Source: Lachnospiraceae bacterium (lineage in GTDB: Bacteria; Bacillota; Clostridia; Lachnospirales; Lachnospiraceae). Taken from it: a stretch of DNA of 32,341 nucleotides. Positions 7,985 to 17,176 of the stretch are shown one piece after another. Numbering within the stretch: position 1 is the stretch's first letter; the number at the start of each line of letters is the position of its first letter. The notes below the pieces were generated by a model. That model was not told the origin of the DNA. It did no database searches and saw nothing but the letters and a program-made list of their open reading frames with translations. Position numbers and translations under genes: made by a program. The stretch lies in assembly GCA_019421365.1 (NCBI GenBank), contig JAHZFJ010000036.1, positions 1-32,341 of the forward strand. Reading direction: 5' to 3'.

Positions 7985-9631
7985 ATGAGTTATACAACAA
8001 ACAGAAAACAGAATAATTTTATCATACAAGGAAGTATTCTAGCGGTTGCTTCCTTGTTAAGTCGTATTATCGGCTTGTTGTATCGTGTTCCAATGACCAA
8101 CATTATTGGGGACGAAGGAATGGGATACTATAATATTGCTTTCCAGATTTACAACATAGCATTAATTATTTCTTCTTATAGTATGCCATTAGCAGTTTCT
8201 AAATTAGTTGCTGCGTATACTGTGAAAAGAGAATACAAAAATTCATATCGTGTTCTTAAAGCTGCAACCCTAATTTCAGCCATTTCTGGATTAGTGGTAT
8301 CGATAATTATCTATATAGGTGCTGATTTTTTTGCAGGAGTTATTTTTAAAAGTCCAAGAAGCGCTATACCTTTACGAATGGTTGCTCCCAATATATTCTT
8401 AATGGCCGTCATAGGAACTTTAAGAGGATACTTCCAAGGTAAGAATACCATGATGCCTACCAGTGCATCTCAGTTATTAGAGCAAATTGTTAATGCGTTT
8501 GTTAGTGTATTTGCAGCGTATAATTTCATGGTTGCTAATAGTGCATCAGCTGATATAGCCGCATATGGTGCATCTGGTGGTACATTAGGTACAGTAATTG
8601 GAGCCAGTGCCGCATTACTATTCTTAGGCTTTGTATTTTTTGCATACAGTCCTATTATTAGGAAGCAGAATAGAAGAGACACTATGTCTCCGATTGTAGA
8701 ATATCCAGACATTTATAAGATGCTATTGTTAACAATTGCACCGGTAATTCTTAGTCAAACAGTTTATCAGTTAAGTGGATTACTTGATAATGCGATATTT
8801 GGTAATATTATGGATGCGAAAGGATTTACATCAGAAGAACATTCCGCTTTGCTCGGTATCTATTCTTCAAAATATAATCTATTAGTAAACGTGCCGGTTG
8901 CCATTGCATCAGCCATTGCAGCCTCTATGGTTCCAGCAATTGTTAGAGCACGAGTACAGGGTGCACATAAGGAGGTAAAGAATAAAATACATGTTGCAAT
9001 CAAATTCAATATGATTATTGCAATACCATCAGCTGTAGGTATGACAGTATTAGCTGAGCCAATACTTAATATGTTATTTCCTACGAAAGATGAAGATGCC
9101 GCTAGGTTGGCTATACGATTATTAATGATTGGATCAATAGCGATTGTATTCTATGCATTATCAACTATTAGTAATGCAGTTTTACAAGGGATCAATAAGA
9201 TGAGTATTCCGGTTAGACATTCTGCAATATCACTCGCAATCCATGTTGTCCTAGTAACTGTCTTATTGAAATTTACTGATATGGGAGTTTACGCTCTTGT
9301 TATTGGTAACATAACATTTCCGTTGGTAGTGTGTGTTCTTAACTGGATTTCTATAGGAAGATTATTACGTTATCAACAGGAACTACTAGAGAGTTTTATT
9401 ATACCTACCATATGTTCTTTCTTAATGGGACTAGTTGCTTTTCTTGTTTATAAAGGTACGCATTTTGTTATTTCTTCGAATGCATTTGCAACTATTGTGT
9501 CTATAAGTTTAGCTGCTATTTCGTATTTTGCATTCTTAATTTTATTCAAAGGCATAACAGAAAATGAGTTGTATGGTCTTCCAAAAGGACATCTTATCGT
9601 TAAGATGGCAAAGAAATTACATTTAATGTAA
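7985..9631 (+). CDS. SpoVB/MurJ-like polysaccharide flippase (MOP superfamily)
   Basis: Integral membrane transporter of the multidrug/oligosaccharidyl-lipid/polysaccharide exporter superfamily, with about 14 hydrophobic segments over 548 residues. The N-terminus (SILAVASLLSRIIGLLYRVPMTNIIG pattern, conserved Arg residues and GxGxY) is typical of the Firmicute group that includes SpoVB and YtgP/MurJ. Such proteins flip lipid-linked wall or cortex precursors. Sequence alone does not separate a sporulation SpoVB from a vegetative MurJ homologue; the operon with yqfC/yqfD slightly favours a sporulation link. GGAG at about 7974 precedes the ATG. Confidence 0.88.
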   Translation: MSYTTNRKQNNFIIQGSILAVASLLSRIIGLLYRVPMTNIIGDEGMGYYNIAFQIYNIALIISSYSMPLAVSKLVAAYTVKREYKNSYRVLKAATLISAISGLVVSIIIYIGADFFAGVIFKSPRSAIPLRMVAPNIFLMAVIGTLRGYFQGKNTMMPTSASQLLEQIVNAFVSVFAAYNFMVANSASADIAAYGASGGTLGTVIGASAALLFLGFVFFAYSPIIRKQNRRDTMSPIVEYPDIYKMLLLTIAPVILSQTVYQLSGLLDNAIFGNIMDAKGFTSEEHSALLGIYSSKYNLLVNVPVAIASAIAASMVPAIVRARVQGAHKEVKNKIHVAIKFNMIIAIPSAVGMTVLAEPILNMLFPTKDEDAARLAIRLLMIGSIAIVFYALSTISNAVLQGINKMSIPVRHSAISLAIHVVLVTVLLKFTDMGVYALVIGNITFPLVVCVLNWISIGRLLRYQQELLESFIIPTICSFLMGLVAFLVYKGTHFVISSNAFATIVSISLAAISYFAFLILFKGITENELYGLPKGHLIVKMAKKLHLM

Positions 9632-9709
9632 AACAATAGAGTTCTTTATATATAAACTGTATAATTAATGTAAAACTGGTAATAACTTTATCCAAAGGAG
9701 TGAATACAC

Positions 9710-10336
9710 ATGAAAAGGATATATGTTATTATCAGTGGTTTTTTTACGTTAACAATAATATTTACTTTATGCTTTTATTTTAGTTATTCTGCTGCGCTTA
9801 AGCAATTTAATCGCAATGCAAATGAGATGAATATGCTATCTGTAAAGAATACTGTAGAAGAGGCAACAGAAGCTGTAGATACGGTAAAAATCGATACTAT
9901 AACGCCGTTTACTAATTTGGTTATAGAGAGTTATGATACTGCAACGGATATAACAACCACAACCAATCAGAATGTAAACGAAGAACTATTAGGTTACACT
10001 AGAGAGGATTTAGCTTCATATTGTGATCGTTATATGAGAAATATTCCAGTTGACGAACAAAGTCAAGGGCTGATATCTTTTAAGGTGGAGTCTTTTTCTG
10101 AAAATAAAGTTGTATTAAAGAAAAGTTATAATAGTCAGAATACTCAGTACAAATTCTATATGGCAATCCAGAATGGATATATAACCGTATTTTACAATGA
10201 TAAAACGACAGTTTTTGAATACACCAATATTGAGGCGAAAGATTTACCACAAGAAGAGATTGATAAACTCTATGTTGGAATCTATATAAAAGATGAACAA
10301 GAACTATATTCGATTCTAGAAGGATATTCTAGTTAA
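9710..10336 (+). CDS. BofC-like C-terminal domain protein, membrane anchored
   Basis: 208-residue protein with one N-terminal membrane segment (about residues 4-25) and an extracytoplasmic polar domain. The last 90 residues, ending in DLPQEEIDKLYVGIYI and then EQELYSILEGYSS, resemble the C-terminal domain of BofC, the forespore intermembrane regulator of sigma-K processing in Bacillus. The middle (about 40-85) is Thr/Glu-rich and looks disordered. AAAGGAG precedes the ATG by nine bases. A TATAAT lies near 9658 without a convincing -35 box. The BofC relation is from pattern memory and moderate; the sporulation genes nearby support it. Confidence 0.6.
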   Translation: MKRIYVIISGFFTLTIIFTLCFYFSYSAALKQFNRNANEMNMLSVKNTVEEATEAVDTVKIDTITPFTNLVIESYDTATDITTTTNQNVNEELLGYTREDLASYCDRYMRNIPVDEQSQGLISFKVESFSENKVVLKKSYNSQNTQYKFYMAIQNGYITVFYNDKTTVFEYTNIEAKDLPQEEIDKLYVGIYIKDEQELYSILEGYSS

Positions 10337-10377
10337 TCTGGAATCACTGATTTATATGCATAGGTAGGAGGTACTGC

Positions 10378-11694
10378 GTGAAGAAAGAAATTATAATTAT
10401 CGGTGGTGGAGCTGCTGGTATGGTAGCAGCTATTTCCGCCGCTAGGAATGGTGCTAAAGTCACCATTCTAGAACATAAAGAGAAATTAGGTAAGAAAATA
10501 TTGGCTACAGGTAATGGTAAATGTAATTATACAAACTTACATCAAACCATTGACTGTTATAGGAGTGAGAATATTCCTTTTGTTGAGGAGGTATTCTCAC
10601 ATTTTAATGAAAAGGATACGATTGACTTCTTTAAAAAACTTGGAATCTATCCTAAGTCTAGAAATGGTTATATGTATCCCAATAGTGAGCAAGCTTCTTC
10701 TATTGTTGATGTGTTAGTAATGGAATTAAAGCACTTACAAGTTGAGGTTCGTTGTAACGAAGAAGTGAAGAAAATAAAACCTATAGAAGATGGATATCAG
10801 ATTGATACTATAGTGACAGTTACTGAACCTAAGAAGAGTAAAGATAAGAATAGCAAGCCCCCCGCAAAGAATAAAAGTGAGAAACGAGTGGCGGTTGAAA
10901 CTTATCCTAGTAGTTATCTTGCGAAGAAAGTTATTATTGCGGCTGGAGGTATGGCTTCTAGTAAATTAGGTTCCGATGGAAGTGGTTATTACCTATTGAA
11001 ACAACTTGGACATACCATTATTCCTGTTGTTCCAGCCCTAGTGCAACTAAAAGCAGAAGGTGATTTTTTTGAAATGATTTCAGGTGTACGTTGCGATGTA
11101 GCATTACAAATATTCATAGATGGAAACAAAATTACCTCGGAAGAAGGAGAATTGCAGTTGACTAATTATGGAATATCAGGAATCCCTGTATTTCAAATTA
11201 GTAGATTCGCTGGAAAAGCGTTACTTGAGAAGAAGAAGGTTGAGGTTTTAATTGACTTCCTACCACAAATGACGACTTCGGAGGTTAAGGAATTACTTAG
11301 ACAGCGCATTAACAATTCTGAATATAAAACGCCAGAAGAAGCATTAATTGGCTTGCTTAATCAAAAATTAATACAGATGCTGATGACTCAGTTAGATAAA
11401 CAACATAAGGATCAAAGTGACATCAACATATTAACAAAGTTACTTAAAGAATTTAAGGTGAAGATCATTGATACTAATTCGTTCGATAATGCACAAATAT
11501 GTGCAGGTGGTGTAGATACTACTGAGATTGCGGGTTACAGATTAGAATCTAAGTTGCATAAAGGCTTATATGTTGTAGGTGAATTGCTTGATGTAGATGG
11601 AATATGCGGCGGCTATAATCTACAATGGGCATGGGCTACTGGTTATCTTGCTGGTGAAGCTGCTTCACGCAAAACTCATCTCCAAGACGGCTGA
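10378..11694 (+). CDS. HI0933/YhiN-family FAD-dependent oxidoreductase
   Basis: Flavoprotein of the family that includes YhiN, HI0933 and the BaiN group; substrate unknown. The N-terminal dinucleotide fold GGGAAGMVAAISAARNG is followed by the family signature KLGKKILATGNGKCNYTN. The C-terminus has CAGGV and the FAD-closing segment VDGICGGYNLQWAWATG. It starts with GTG at 10378, with AGGAGG seven bases upstream. One oddity is a Lys/Ser/Pro-rich insertion at about residues 152-170, where relatives have a short loop; it is in frame and probably a flexible surface loop. Confidence 0.9.
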   Translation: MKKEIIIIGGGAAGMVAAISAARNGAKVTILEHKEKLGKKILATGNGKCNYTNLHQTIDCYRSENIPFVEEVFSHFNEKDTIDFFKKLGIYPKSRNGYMYPNSEQASSIVDVLVMELKHLQVEVRCNEEVKKIKPIEDGYQIDTIVTVTEPKKSKDKNSKPPAKNKSEKRVAVETYPSSYLAKKVIIAAGGMASSKLGSDGSGYYLLKQLGHTIIPVVPALVQLKAEGDFFEMISGVRCDVALQIFIDGNKITSEEGELQLTNYGISGIPVFQISRFAGKALLEKKKVEVLIDFLPQMTTSEVKELLRQRINNSEYKTPEEALIGLLNQKLIQMLMTQLDKQHKDQSDINILTKLLKEFKVKIIDTNSFDNAQICAGGVDTTEIAGYRLESKLHKGLYVVGELLDVDGICGGYNLQWAWATGYLAGEAASRKTHLQDG

Positions 11695-11773
11695 CATACA
11701 AGACACTGATATGCTTATAACAATTACAGAGAGTTTAGCAAGTAATTAGCCCTGATAGAAAGGATAAAGTACC

Positions 11774-13360
11774 ATGATTAAGATAAATCAATTAAAATTA
11801 AGTATTGAACACTCGAAAGAGTCGTTAGAAGATAAGATAGCGAAGACGCTTAAGATATCAAAAGGACAAATCTTAAGATATGAGATTGTAAAACGTTCGA
11901 TTGACGCTAGAAAGAAGAATGAGATTTTATACATCTATTCGATCGAAGTAGAAGTAGGCGACGAGAAAAAGGTAGTAGACCGTTGCAAAAATCAAAATGT
12001 TATGATTGCTAAGAAAACAGTGTATCAAACAATTAAAGATGGTACAGAGACAATGAAACATCGGCCGGTAGTAGTAGGAAGTGGACCAGCTGGAATTTTC
12101 TGCGCTTTAAAACTTGCTGAAGATGGTTTTAAACCGATTGTTATTGAACGTGGTGAAGATGTAGATAAACGTATTGAGACAGTTAATAAGTTTTGGAAAG
12201 ATAATAAGTTAAATACGGAATCAAATGTTCAATTTGGCGAAGGTGGAGCTGGTACTTTCTCTGATGGTAAGTTAAATACATTAGTTAAAGATGTGACTGG
12301 AAGAAACACGGAAGTTCTTCGTATGTTTGTGGAACACGGTGCTCCAGCGGAGATTATATATCTTAATAAACCCCATATTGGAACAGACCGATTACGTGGT
12401 GTTGTAAAAGCCATGAGAAATCGTATAATTGAGCTTGGTGGTGAAGTAAGATTCGAAACAAAACTAACAGATATCCAATTTGAAAATGAACAATTAACAT
12501 CAATAGAAGTTAATGAAAATGAAAATATATCTTGCGATGTACTCGTATTAGCTATTGGACATAGTGCTAGAGATACCTTTGAGATGTTATATAAAAAACA
12601 ATTTGATATAAAGAGCAAACCTTTTGCCATTGGTGTTCGTATTGAACACCCACAAGAGATAATAAGTAAATCCCAATATGGAGATAGTTATACGAAATTA
12701 CCAGCAGCAGACTATAAGGTTACACATCAAACAAGTAACGGTAGAGGGGTATATTCTTTCTGTATGTGCCCAGGTGGATTCGTAGTTAATGCTTCTAGTG
12801 AAACGGAAAGATTGGTAGTTAACGGTATGAGCAACTATGACCGTGATGAGAAGAATGCGAATAGTGCTATTATTGTTACGGTTAATCCTGAAGATTTTGA
12901 TGGGGATTCTCCACTTGCAGGTATGGAATTCCAAAGAAAATGGGAACGTCTTGCTTATCAAGAAGGTAAGGGAAAAGTACCTGTACAATTATTCGGTGAT
13001 TTTGAAGCAAACAGACCAAGTACTGAACTAGGAAGTATAACACCTAATCTAAAAGGTGAATATACATTAGGAAACATTCGCAATTGTTTGCCTGATTATG
13101 TATGTGATTCCATTATCGAGGGAATACATGCATTTGATAAGAAGATTCATGGATTCAACAAACCAGATGCTATCTTATTAGGAGTTGAGTCAAGAACTTC
13201 ATCTCCAATTAAAATGATACGTAATGAAACATTTGAGTCTAATATCGCTGGGGTTTATCCATGCGGCGAAGGTGCTGGTTATGCAGGGGGTATAACATCA
13301 GCAGCTATGGATGGAATAAAAGTTTATGAGATGATAGTGCATAAATATAAATCTTTGTAA
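11774..13360 (+). CDS. COG2509-type FAD-dependent dehydrogenase
   Basis: Uncharacterised flavoprotein common in anaerobic Firmicutes. An N-terminal domain (about 1-90) with the pattern LKISKGQILRYEIVKRSIDAR precedes a Rossmann FAD site VVGSGPAGIFCALKLAEDG (about 98-116). The VQFGEGGAGTFSDGKLNT segment and the C-terminal YPCGEGAGYAGGITSAAMDG segment are hallmarks of the family. At 528 residues it is full length. It is a different family from the upstream flavoprotein, so the pair is not a tandem duplication. Substrate and partner are unknown. Confidence 0.9.
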   Translation: MIKINQLKLSIEHSKESLEDKIAKTLKISKGQILRYEIVKRSIDARKKNEILYIYSIEVEVGDEKKVVDRCKNQNVMIAKKTVYQTIKDGTETMKHRPVVVGSGPAGIFCALKLAEDGFKPIVIERGEDVDKRIETVNKFWKDNKLNTESNVQFGEGGAGTFSDGKLNTLVKDVTGRNTEVLRMFVEHGAPAEIIYLNKPHIGTDRLRGVVKAMRNRIIELGGEVRFETKLTDIQFENEQLTSIEVNENENISCDVLVLAIGHSARDTFEMLYKKQFDIKSKPFAIGVRIEHPQEIISKSQYGDSYTKLPAADYKVTHQTSNGRGVYSFCMCPGGFVVNASSETERLVVNGMSNYDRDEKNANSAIIVTVNPEDFDGDSPLAGMEFQRKWERLAYQEGKGKVPVQLFGDFEANRPSTELGSITPNLKGEYTLGNIRNCLPDYVCDSIIEGIHAFDKKIHGFNKPDAILLGVESRTSSPIKMIRNETFESNIAGVYPCGEGAGYAGGITSAAMDGIKVYEMIVHKYKSL

Positions 13361-13525
13361 TAGTTATGAGTTGCGAGTGATTTATCTATGTGTTATTATT
13401 GGTAAGTAGCTATTCAGCTAACCAGCCATTTTTATTAATTGACGCTGGCTAACTCGAAAAAGCAATTTTTCTCGATGTTTCTAGATAGTTACGTACTAAA
13501 CTATGGGGGAAGGAATTGTAGAAGA
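13361..13525. other. Gap before proB with small hairpins
   Basis: No gene is seen. A short hairpin with a GCAA loop (arms GAAAAA and TTTTTC, 13456-13471) and a weaker imperfect stem around 13417-13452 are present. There is no recognisable T-box, although proB genes of some Bacilli carry one. No convincing promoter was found. Confidence 0.4.
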
Positions 13526-14383
13526 ATGAACAAGAGAGAGTTTTTACAAGATAAGAAACGAATTGTCATTAAAATAGGATCATCAACAATTACGCATCCA
13601 ACAACTGGTAGCTTGAACTTGAGAAAGATGGAACAGTTGGTTCGTGTATTAACTGACCTTAGAAATCAAGGGAAAGATGTTGTATTAGTTTCTTCAGGAG
13701 CTATTGCTGTTGGACGTAAGACTTTAGGATTTATAGAAAAACCTACACAGACGAAGGCTAAACAAGCATGTGCTGCTGTTGGTCAAGCAAGTTTAATGAT
13801 GGTATACCAAAAATTATTTGCAGAATATAATCAAGTTCCTGCCCAGATCTTGATGACTAAGTATACAATGATTAATGATATAAGTAGAGAAAACGCAAGA
13901 AATACATTTGAGGAATTATTACATTATGGAGTAATTCCTATCGTTAATGAGAATGATACAGTTAGTACAGATGAACTGGAACTAGAATTTGGGGATAATG
14001 ATACGTTATCTGCGATTGTAGCATCAGTTATTGATGCTGACTTATTAATATTAATGTCGGACATTGAAGGGCTTTATACAGATGATCCACATAAAAATCC
14101 AAATGCCAAATTCATAGATGAAGTAGAAGAAGTAACAGAGGAGCTATGTTCAATGGGAAAAGGTTCTTCTAGTAGTGTCGGAACTGGAGGAATGGCAACT
14201 AAGTTGTCAGCAGCAAAGATTGCAACAAATTCAGGAACGGATATGATTATAGCGAATGGAGAAGATGTCTACATTATTAATGATATAATGGAAGGCAAAT
14301 CTATTGGAACCCTGTTCAAACAACACAAGAGTGAACAATTTAATATACTAGATTATATAGCAACGAAACAATATAGAGTATAA
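13526..14383 (+). CDS. proB: Glutamate 5-kinase (short form, no PUA domain)
   Basis: First step of proline synthesis: ATP-dependent phosphorylation of glutamate to gamma-glutamyl phosphate. The amino-acid kinase fold is complete: IVIKIGSSTI at the start, the SSGAIAVG loop, NENDTVS and FGDNDTLSA, SDIEGLYT, and GTGGMATK. The frame runs upstream to 13439, but the added residues do not match the family; ATG 13526 has an AAGGAA about ten bases upstream. The product is 285 residues and stops just after the kinase domain, so the C-terminal PUA domain of E. coli-type ProB is absent, as in several Firmicutes. The stop codon lies inside a 17-bp inverted repeat. proA follows two genes later. Confidence 0.95.
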   Translation: MNKREFLQDKKRIVIKIGSSTITHPTTGSLNLRKMEQLVRVLTDLRNQGKDVVLVSSGAIAVGRKTLGFIEKPTQTKAKQACAAVGQASLMMVYQKLFAEYNQVPAQILMTKYTMINDISRENARNTFEELLHYGVIPIVNENDTVSTDELELEFGDNDTLSAIVASVIDADLLILMSDIEGLYTDDPHKNPNAKFIDEVEEVTEELCSMGKGSSSSVGTGGMATKLSAAKIATNSGTDMIIANGEDVYIINDIMEGKSIGTLFKQHKSEQFNILDYIATKQYRV

Positions 14384-14412
14384 GAAATAGAGAAGCTATT
14401 TCTTATACTCTA
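14374..14412 (+). repeat. 17-bp perfect inverted repeat over the proB stop codon
   Basis: The arms 14374-14390 and 14396-14412 are perfectly complementary with a five-base loop (AGAAG). The TAA stop of proB is within the left arm. No T run follows, so it is not a standard terminator. It may stabilise the 3' end of proB mRNA, be a processing site, or act bidirectionally. Confidence 0.85.
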
Positions 14413-14416
14413 ACGA

Positions 14417-14439
14417 GGGAAATTACGAAGTAATTTCTC
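14417..14439 (+). repeat. Second hairpin between proB and the DUF896 gene
   Basis: A 10-bp stem pairs 14417-14426 (GGGAAATTAC) with 14430-14439, with one G-U pair and a three-base loop. It begins five bases after the larger inverted repeat, making a tandem stem-loop. No T run follows. Confidence 0.7.
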
Positions 14440-14492
14440 AAGTCTAACAAAGAATAATAGAAGCTATATCTACACAAACACGGAGGCAAAGT

Positions 14493-14702
14493 ATGGACGA
14501 ATTATCAATTAAAAGAATTAATGAATTATATAAGAAGATGAAAGAAGTAGGATTAACAGAAGAAGAAAAGAAAGAACAAGCAGAGTTACGTAGTGCTTAT
14601 ATAGCAGCAATTAGAGCTGATCTTCAAAGTACGCTAGATAATATTTCAATTCAGAATGAAGATGGAACGATAACACCATTAACAAAGAAAAATAAACAAT
14701 AG
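14493..14702 (+). CDS. DUF896 family small protein (YnzC-like)
   Basis: 69-residue, highly charged helical protein with the DUF896 pattern: RINELYKK, then L(T)EEEKKEQ, then LRSAYIAAIRADLQ. Function is not established; the Bacillus homologue YnzC lies in an SOS-linked operon. CGGAGG precedes the ATG by about six bases. It sits between proB and the folate cyclo-ligase, with which it is probably co-transcribed. Confidence 0.88.
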   Translation: MDELSIKRINELYKKMKEVGLTEEEKKEQAELRSAYIAAIRADLQSTLDNISIQNEDGTITPLTKKNKQ

Positions 14703-14736
14703 AATTATTGTTTGTAGAAGAAGCTGGTGATAAGAG

Positions 14737-15297
14737 ATGACGAATAAAACGGAGATTAGAAAGTATATCAAAGAAATGAAGAAGAATCTAACTGAAGAAG
14801 AGATTCGATTAAGAAGCAACCGCATTGCTAAGAAACTCTTTTCGCAACCGTTTTATGAGCAAGCAGAGTGTATCTATCTATATGTATCTTATAATCAAGA
14901 AATTGATACGCTTGGAATTATTGAGCATATCTTAGAAGATATGAAGCGTGTAGCTGTACCAAAAGTAGTAGATAAGAATATGGAATTTCATGAGATAACC
15001 AGTTTGAATCAATTATCCGAAGGAGCATTCGGGATTAAAGAACCTACAGTTAACAAACCTGTAAGTGAGGATCCTGAATGGGCTTCTTCTAATCTAATGA
15101 TAATACCAGGGCTCGCATTCGATAAGAATGGAAGTCGCATCGGATATGGTGGAGGGTATTATGATCGTTATTTACATAAGTATCATGATAGAATCGGATT
15201 GAAGATTGCGTTGGCATATGATTTTCAAGTACTTGAACATATCGATATAGAGAGTTATGATGAGAAGATTGATGGTATAATTACGGATGAAGATTGA
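14737..15297 (+). CDS. 5-formyltetrahydrofolate cyclo-ligase
   Basis: ATP-dependent conversion of 5-formyl-THF to 5,10-methenyl-THF, returning the storage folate to one-carbon metabolism. Shows the N-terminal basic segment with LRSNRIAKKLF, the substrate region AECIYLYVSYNQEIDT, and the signature IPGLAFDK followed by RIGYGGGYYDRYL. The 186-residue length is standard. It is followed closely by proA; folate and proline genes share this transcript, apparently without a metabolic reason. Confidence 0.94.
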   Translation: MTNKTEIRKYIKEMKKNLTEEEIRLRSNRIAKKLFSQPFYEQAECIYLYVSYNQEIDTLGIIEHILEDMKRVAVPKVVDKNMEFHEITSLNQLSEGAFGIKEPTVNKPVSEDPEWASSNLMIIPGLAFDKNGSRIGYGGGYYDRYLHKYHDRIGLKIALAYDFQVLEHIDIESYDEKIDGIITDED

Positions 15298-15321
15298 ATA
15301 ATCATGAAAGGAGTAGATTAT

Positions 15322-16566
15322 ATGAGTTATCTAGAAGAGATAGGTAGTAAAGCAAAAGAAGCTGCTAGTTTTATGAATCGTATAGGAATAACGAAGAAGA
15401 ACGAAGGTCTACTGGCTGCTGCGGATGCCTTACGAGTACATGCGGAAGAATTAATAGCAGCCAATGAAATCGATGTTACTACAGCAATAGAAAATGGTAT
15501 GAAAGAATCTTTGGTAGATCGATTACGACTTACAAAAGAACGTATTGAGGGTATGGCGATTGGATTAGAACAGATCGTCGGTTTGGAAGATCCAATTGGT
15601 GAAATGATTTCTATGAAAACAAGACCAAACGGTCTTCAGATAGGACAAAAGCGAGTGCCACTTGGAGTGGTAGGCATTATCTATGAATCAAGACCTAACG
15701 TAACAGCAGATGCATTTGGACTTTGTTTTAAAACTGGTAATGCAGTAATTCTGCGTGGCGGTAGCGATGCAATACATTCTAATAAAGCAATTGTCAATGT
15801 TATTCAGGGTGCGTTAAAAGAATCTGGATTATGTGAATACGCCATTCAATTACTAGAAAAAACCGATCGAGAAACAGCAAGAGAATTCATGCGTTTAAAT
15901 CAATATGTTGATGTTTTAATACCTAGAGGTGGAGCAGGACTAATTAAAACGGTTGTTGAGAATAGTACAATTCCCGTTATTGAGACAGGGACAGGAAACT
16001 GTCATGTATATGTAGATGAATACGCTGATATAGAGATGGCATTAGATATCATTGAGAATGCAAAGACACAACGTTATGGAGTGTGTAATGCATGTGAATC
16101 TCTTGTGATTCATAGGAATATAGCGAGAGAAATCATTCCGCTTATCAGCAAGCGATTAGCAATGAAACAAGTGGAGATTCGTGGTGATGAAGAAGCTTGT
16201 GGAATCTGTAAAGAACTAGTTCATGCAACGCAAGAAGATTGGGGAACGGAATACTTAGATGCGATCATTTCTTTACGAATTGTGAACGATATTGATGAAG
16301 CTATTGCTCATATCAATCGTTATAACACGAAACATTCAGAATCGATTATAACGAAAGATTATGCTAACTCTATGAAATTCTTGAATGAAATTGATGCAGC
16401 TGCAGTATATGTGAATGCGTCAACAAGATTCACAGATGGATTTGAATTTGGATTTGGTGCTGAGATTGGTATTAGTACACAAAAGCTTCATGCTCGTGGA
16501 CCTATGGGTTTACATGCGTTAACTACGACTAAGTATGTCATTATGGGAAATGGACAGATAAGATAA
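15322..16566 (+). CDS. proA: Gamma-glutamyl phosphate reductase
   Basis: Second step of proline synthesis: NADPH reduction of gamma-glutamyl phosphate to the semialdehyde. It belongs to the aldehyde dehydrogenase superfamily. The catalytic cysteine lies in the segment YGVCNACESLVIH, and VGIIYESRPNVTADAFGLC, FKTGNAVILRGGSDA and IPRGGAGLI are typical. An upstream in-frame ATG at 15304 would put the AAAGGAG site (15307-15313) inside the gene, so ATG 15322 is chosen, giving 414 residues as in relatives. Unlike the usual adjacent proBA pair, two small genes separate it from proB. Confidence 0.97.
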   Translation: MSYLEEIGSKAKEAASFMNRIGITKKNEGLLAAADALRVHAEELIAANEIDVTTAIENGMKESLVDRLRLTKERIEGMAIGLEQIVGLEDPIGEMISMKTRPNGLQIGQKRVPLGVVGIIYESRPNVTADAFGLCFKTGNAVILRGGSDAIHSNKAIVNVIQGALKESGLCEYAIQLLEKTDRETAREFMRLNQYVDVLIPRGGAGLIKTVVENSTIPVIETGTGNCHVYVDEYADIEMALDIIENAKTQRYGVCNACESLVIHRNIAREIIPLISKRLAMKQVEIRGDEEACGICKELVHATQEDWGTEYLDAIISLRIVNDIDEAIAHINRYNTKHSESIITKDYANSMKFLNEIDAAAVYVNASTRFTDGFEFGFGAEIGISTQKLHARGPMGLHALTTTKYVIMGNGQIR

Positions 16567-16590
16567 ATATTTGAAGAAAGAAGCGTAAAA

Positions 16591-16998
16591 ATGGCTTATA
16601 TACGAGATGTAAAGTATTATGAGACAGATAAGATGGGTATTGTACATCATTCTAATTATGTACGCTGGTTTGAAGAGGCGCGTATGGACTTTCTAACAAA
16701 GATAGGTTATCCATATGATAAGATGGAAGAGATGGGGATATTATCACCAGTACTTGCTGTAAGTAGTAAGTATAAATCTGTAATAAAATTCGGAGAAAAT
16801 GTAGAGATAGACACAAAAGTAATATCTTTTAATGGAATAAAGTTAGTACTTGGTTATGAAATTAGGAGACTTGGTACTGATGAGGTTACAACAGTTGGAG
16901 AATCGGAACATTGTTTTGTTGATGAACAGTTCAAGCCAGTTAACATGAAAAAAATGAATAAGGAATTCTATGAAGCAATCGCTTCCAATGTAGAATAG
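16591..16998 (+). CDS. YbgC/4HBT-family acyl-CoA thioesterase
   Basis: Hotdog-fold thioesterase, 135 residues. The signature YYETDKMGIVHHSNYVRWFEEAR includes the expected catalytic Asp and the G-x-V-x-x-x-x-Y pattern. Substrate unknown; family members act on short-chain or hydroxybenzoyl acyl-CoA. The ribosome binding site is weak (GAAAGAAG). It is the last gene before a clear terminator and ends the housekeeping run. Confidence 0.88.
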   Translation: MAYIRDVKYYETDKMGIVHHSNYVRWFEEARMDFLTKIGYPYDKMEEMGILSPVLAVSSKYKSVIKFGENVEIDTKVISFNGIKLVLGYEIRRLGTDEVTTVGESEHCFVDEQFKPVNMKKMNKEFYEAIASNVE

Positions 16999-17005
16999 AT
17001 AATAG

Positions 17006-17039
17006 CTCTTTACTTAGCAATAGGTAAGGAGTTTTTTTT
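17006..17039 (+). terminator. Rho-independent terminator after the thioesterase gene
   Basis: An 11-bp stem (17006-17016 with 17021-17031, two G-U pairs, GCAA loop) is followed by eight T. It separates the proline/folate transcript from the surface-glycan locus. Confidence 0.92.
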
Positions 17040-17176
17040 ATGTCGAATTTTATCTCAAATATTTACATATTAATTACATTATATTTACACAAACAAGATA
17101 GATGGCTAAACATTATTACAATACAATAAAGGTAATAGGATGGATTTAAGTATAATAGTATTCTTTGGGAGAGTGT

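Noticed and set aside
12229..12630. 133-codon minus-strand frame inside the COG2509 gene
   Set aside because: It is fully inside a well-supported gene on the other strand and its composition is that of an antisense shadow.
13439..13525. 29-residue N-terminal extension of ProB
   Set aside because: It lacks similarity to glutamate kinases and has no ribosome binding site, whereas ATG 13526 has a suitable AAGGAA and gives the canonical start.
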